A stretch of 64,000 bases of DNA from Paguma larvata (Eukaryota > Chordata > Mammalia > Carnivora > Viverridae), in NCBI GenBank assembly GCA_030068075.1, contig CM057841.1, forward strand, positions 32,529,030 to 32,593,029, in the 5' to 3' direction. Below are positions 60,660-64,000 of this stretch, piece by piece. Each line of letters begins with the position of its first letter. The stretch's first letter is position 1. The notes beneath the pieces are model-generated. The model was not told the DNA's origin, searched no databases, and was given only the letters and a program-made list of their open reading frames with translations. A program made the translations under genes and the position numbers.

Positions 60660-61040
60660 GGGTTTTCCATGATTACTAATTTAGCAGACTCTCTGTTATG
60701 TTTTATTGATAGTTCTAAACATAAATTTGCCTTCGGTATACTTTGCCGCCGATGCCTAAAATAAGACATGTAAGAACACATAATCTTATATGCCGACGGC
60801 TCTTCAGAAGACTGTACAAAGGCTCTTTGTGGTAACCCAAGCAGGAGATATTTAAATGGAGAAGCGCAGGTCTCAGGCACTTCTCCAGATTCGGGCAGAA
60901 AGGGAAGTCGCTCGCCGCTCCCTGGTATCGCTCTCAAAACCGAGGCGTTCGTGCAATTTTAACTACAACATCTCTCCCGGTTTATTCTTGAATTAGGGAT
61001 CCCGCTCTCGCCTGCGTTTTGTTATTTGCAATTGAAGAAC
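60660..61040. promoter_or_regulatory. Candidate conserved AT-rich block
   Basis: Repeat-free: CATGATTACTAATTTAGCAGAC, TTTTATTGATAG, TAATCTTATATGCC, GGAGATATTTAAATGG, GGGATCCC, TTTGTTATTTGCAATTG. Similar texture to the adjacent block 60330-60600 and possibly part of one element. Confidence 0.3.
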
Positions 61041-62370
61041 CGGGCGTGGGAGGCCCCAAGTTCACAGGGAGAAAAATAATACATCTCGTACCGCTTACGA
61101 GGGCGGTGATTTAAGACTCCAGCCTGCAAGGATACCAGTGTCGTGTGTGTCGCGAGGTGCCTTTACAGGCTCGGAGGAACACAAGATTCTGTGCACAGAG
61201 CCCATGAAAAGCAACCCCTTTAAAGGATTTGCTGTCAGGTTTCCTCTCCCCCCCCTTCTTCCTTTTTTAAATCATGAGGTGCCAAGGGGTAATCAGATGT
61301 ATGTATTTTATCTTCCGAATACCAATGGGTTTGGACACAGGGTGAAAGATGGAGGCGGTGGTGACGCCATTATAGGCACTACTTTCTTTATAAATAAATG
61401 ATCTCGATAAAATATTTTATCCAAGAGAAACGCTACCGGGAGCCATTGGATGGCGTTTGTCCCGGGAGACGTCGACACCCAAGTGTTGTCTTCATCGTGG
61501 TGGCTGATGCCGTTTTCGCCAACTTGCGAACGGCGGGGGACCGAGGCGGTCAGGACGACCTCCTTCTGTGGGTCCCGCCAGGCCCTCCCGGAGGGCAGAC
61601 GGTCCGTTCTGCCGGCCAAGTTCTGCAGGCAGCAATACGGGGCCCGAGCAGAAAGATACAAAGCCGTCTCTTAGTGTGATTTTACAGGAGACAAAGTATG
61701 TAATAGTGTGCTCTGGGCAAACACACTCTCAGAGACAGAGAGACAGATCCGCTTAACTCCCTGGGATCCTGGAGCACAAAGCATTTTAATAAAAAAAGAT
61801 TTTGGCTGTCGCCGCGCGGGTCTGAATCACGGGGTCTCTTTCATAGATGAAGGTGCACAAAGAGAGGCAGCCGGTGGCGTATCGGAGGTGAAATCGAGCT
61901 CCCGGACCTCTCCTCCAACCTGGCCTCCCAAAACTCCACCGCCAGCGCTGGGAGGCCAAGCGGAGAGCAAGGAGGAGGCCTCCTCTCCCTGCCAGGGCTC
62001 AGAGGGCTCGCCTCCCCCGCGCACGCCGTCCCCCAGGCCGCCCGCCCAGTGTCGCCACAGCCTGGCCCGGCCTTCCCCGCCACGTGGGGGTGGCAGGCTC
62101 CTGTTGCCAGCACTAGGCTTTTCCGCTCGCTAGGACTCGTGAGCTCTCATTAGCACCTTTTCTCCAGAGCTCTTTTAAGTGACTCGCAGGCCAAGAGGGA
62201 GGGCCTGAGTTCCAGGGGCGCTGGTGGCTTCGCCCCTGACTCCGACCCCTGGTTTCTGTGCTCCTACTGCATGCAGATCTGAGGATGTCTGAAATCAGAC
62301 CACGAGGTCCAGAGGGAGAAGATAAAATAGAGTCTTGTCATGGGTCCATTCATTCATATACTCGGGCTGT
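61041..62370. other. Unique sequence; AT-rich left part, GC-rich right part; no gene
   Basis: 61195-61440 is AT-rich and repeat-free (AATCATGAGGTGCC, GGGGTAATCAGATG, ATAAATAAATGATC). 61440-62130 is CpG-rich. No recognisable protein in the open frames (up to 141 codons). A C-run lies near 61249. Confidence 0.4.
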
Positions 62371-62574
62371 TTTTTTTTTTTTTTTTAATGTTTTTATTTA
62401 TTTTTGAGAGAGAGAGAAAGCAGGGGAGGGACAGAGAGAGAGGGGCACAGAGGATCCAAAGCCGACTCTGTGCTGATTGCGTAGAGCCCGATTCGGGGCT
62501 TAAACTCACGAACAGTGAGATCATGACCTGAGCAGAAGTCAGACGCTTAACCTACGGAGCCCTCCAGGGGCCCC
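62371..62574 (-). mobile_element. Carnivore SINE (SINEC), antisense
   Basis: T-run of about 16, TTTTTATTTATTTTTGAGAGAG block, GGGGCTTAAACTCACGAACAG (B-box), GACCTGAGCAGAAGTCAGACG, GGAGCCCTCCAGGGGCCCC head (diverged). Flanks share TACTCGGGCTGTTTTT / TGTACTTGTTTTT. Confidence 0.93.
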
Positions 62575-62892
62575 TGTACTTGTTTTTGGAAATGCCTCTA
62601 TGTGTCGCGCCCTTGTCCACGTGATGGGGTGTCATAACAATGACTGCATGTGATTCCTGCTTTGGCAGAAAACACTGAATGGAACACACATAATACACAT
62701 AACCACAGGGGCTATGAGATAAAGAGGGTTTGACTTTCGTTTATTTATTTATCTTTTTTTCAAGTAGGCCCTTCTGGTGGGAAGCCCAGTGCTATCTGCA
62801 AGGAAATGTTTGTCACCGGAGTGCAGGGGGGCCCCTCTGAGAAAGGTCAAGAAAAAACATGCTATGAGACGCATTTAAGAGTACGTCCCCCT

Positions 62893-62992
62893 GGGGTGAC
62901 TGGCCGGCTGAATCAGAAGAGACGTGACTCTTGATATGAGGTTGTGAGTTCGAGCCCCACCTTGGGTGTAGAGATTACTAAAAAATAAATAA
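62893..62992 (+). mobile_element. Short-form carnivore SINE (older tRNA-Lys type)
   Basis: GGGGTGACTGGCCGGCTGAATC head, GACTCTTGATATGAGGTTGTG, GAGTTCGAGCCCCACC B-box, GGGTGTAGAGATTACTAAAAAATAAATAAAC tail. It has the short body ending TGTAGAGATTACT that is common to cats and dogs, without the feliform extension. It shares its target-site duplication with the next SINE. Confidence 0.9.
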
Positions 62993-62997
62993 ACTCA

Positions 62998-63203
62998 GGG
63001 CACCCCTGTGGTTCAGTCCATCTGGGCCTCTGACTCTTGATTTCAGCTCAGGTCATGATCTCACAGTCCGTGAGATGGAGCCCCACACGGGGCTCTGCAC
63101 TAACAGTAAAGAGCCCGCTTGGGATTCTCTCTCTCCCTCTCTCCGCCCTCCCCTACTTGTACTCTCTCTCAAAATCATAAACTTTAAAACAAACGAACGA
63201 ATA
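62998..63203 (+). mobile_element. Carnivore SINE (SINEC), sense, inserted in tail of the previous SINE
   Basis: GGGCACCCCTGTGGTTCAG head (diverged), GACTCTTGATTTCAGCTCAGG, GAGATGGAGCCCC (B-box), GCACTAACAGTAAAGAGCCC middle, CT block. It lies in the A-rich tail of the SINE at 62893 and is flanked by AATAAACT (62988-62995 and 63200-63207). Confidence 0.92.
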
Positions 63204-63228
63204 AACTTAAACAAAAAAGAGTACGTCC

Positions 63229-63797
63229 TTTTAACCCAAGTGCCCTTTGTTTGCTGGACACTGTGCTGCTGGGACGTTCGGGGCTAAATCGTTAATCCCA
63301 CCTGCCAGGGAGGTAAGACGGCTGGAAAGGAGGAACGGAGATAGAACAAGAAGGGAGACTGGAGTCAGGTCACCTCTGTGGCCCATGAACACATTATGTA
63401 AGTTCATAACTTTAATCACTACCAGCAGTTATGCTGACCATTGGAAGCACCTTGGGAACAGATCTAGGGTTAGGTGAGCGGACTGAGGCACCCAGGGCAC
63501 AGCACTCAGGGAGGTTCCACTCGCGGGGTCCTGCGTGTGCCGGCAGCACGTGACTGTGGGGTCCCCCTTCAACTGTGCACACTAGGTGGCTCCTTCACCT
63601 TCCCCTGGAAGTCCTCCCAACGGCCGCTGTGCTCAGGAGTGGCCCTGCATCGGAAGAGGGAAGTCTGAAACTGGCCAAGTCGCCCAGGACAGAGTCAAGC
63701 GCATCCAAGGAACCCAGCCATCTCTCGCTGTGCTCAGAGTTACTATTCGTCACCAAAGGTTCTGCTCGCTGGGCCCCGCTCGGGGACACCGCGGTAT
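63229..63797. other. Unique sequence, no gene recognised
   Basis: Several short overlapping frames, none recognisable. No repeat identified. Confidence 0.45.
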
Positions 63798-63945
63798 CGG
63801 TGGTTCTCAAGACTGGCCGCATGTTATAATCATTTGGGGAGCTTTAAAAATATCTCAATTCCCGGGCCCCATCAATGCAGTCAGAACCTCTGGGGTGCGG
63901 CCCGGCGATGGGTATTGGTAAAAGCTCCCGATAGGTACTTTGCAT
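63798..63945 (+). mobile_element. MER5-like hAT DNA transposon, sense
   Basis: GGTGGTTCTCAAGACTGGCCGC, ATAATCATTTGGGGAGCTTTAAAAATATC, CCCGGGCCCCATCAATGCAGTCAGAACCTCTGGGGTGCGGCC, GGGTATTGGTAAAAGCTCCC. A standard MER5 order; the right end is decayed. Confidence 0.83.
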
Positions 63946-64000
63946 TGTTTTGGAGTAATGTCCGTCTCTCCTGCATGACTGTAGGCAAATCTGGGGACAT

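Noticed and set aside
936..63203. tRNA genes
   Set aside because: SINE heads contain A- and B-box-like words derived from tRNA-Lys, but none folds as a complete tRNA with anticodon arm and all belong to retroposons.

Overview
This window is mammalian nuclear DNA from a carnivore, almost certainly a cat (Felidae). The evidence is about 27 copies of the carnivore tRNA-Lys-derived SINE (SINEC/Can-SINE). They have a GGGGCGCCTGGGTGGCTCAG head, A-box- and B-box-like Pol III promoter remnants (TGGCTCAGTCGG, GTTCGAGCCCC), a feliform-type internal extension (a TGCTGACAGCTCAGAGCCT-like stretch), a CT-rich stretch and an AAATAAATAAA tail. Older mammal-wide repeats (MIR, L2, MER20/MER5, MaLR LTRs, L1M) fill much of the rest. 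No prokaryotic gene organisation is present.

I found no protein-coding gene, exon series, functional RNA gene or CRISPR array that I could defend. The open frames are short (the longest about 250 codons), usually lie inside repeats or simple-sequence DNA, and match no family I recognise. The window reads as intergenic or deep intronic sequence. Its base composition is mixed: GC- and CpG-rich unique stretches (about 20.3-21.6, 25-28, 36.7-39, 49.5-52.8 and 61.4-62.2 kb) alternate with AT-rich, repeat-free blocks that look like conserved non-coding elements (about 7.55-8.1, 9.9-10.09, 29.45-29.63, 42.4-43.4, 51.1-51.3, 55.1-55.8 and 60.3-61.0 kb).

Layout. 0-2.6 kb: L1 ORF2 remnants with three SINEs and a CA repeat. 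2.6-12 kb: unique sequence with MER20, MER5, MIR, L2 and LTR fossils and a possible enhancer with a perfect CRE. 12-20 kb: SINE-rich, with SINEs nested in MIRs, an L1M 3' end broken by two SINEs (17.0-18.8 kb) and a 241-bp mariner-type inverted-repeat element (19.4-19.6 kb). 20-30 kb: GC-rich, with a YY1/ETS-bearing CpG cluster, a 390-bp GAAA/GGAA purine tract, a CTCF-like site and an L2/MER20 block. 30-42 kb: SINEs, MIRs, LTR fossils and a 250-bp ATCC tetranucleotide array. 42-48 kb: an AT-rich candidate CNE, a palindromic MITE-like element and an L1 ORF2 fossil interrupted by three SINEs. 48-53 kb: unique GC-rich DNA, a second purine tract and an antisense L2-type LINE tail. 53-64 kb: a second CTCF-like site, the best candidate CNE block (55.1-55.8 kb, with a POU octamer), another octamer-bearing block (60.3-60.6 kb) and a composite SINE pair sharing one target-site duplication (62.9-63.2 kb).

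If the window has a function, it is most likely regulatory (enhancers and insulators for a gene outside it). Every repeat name here comes from recalled family features, not from a database search. Boundaries are good to a few bases where a target-site duplication is given and to about 10-40 bases otherwise.
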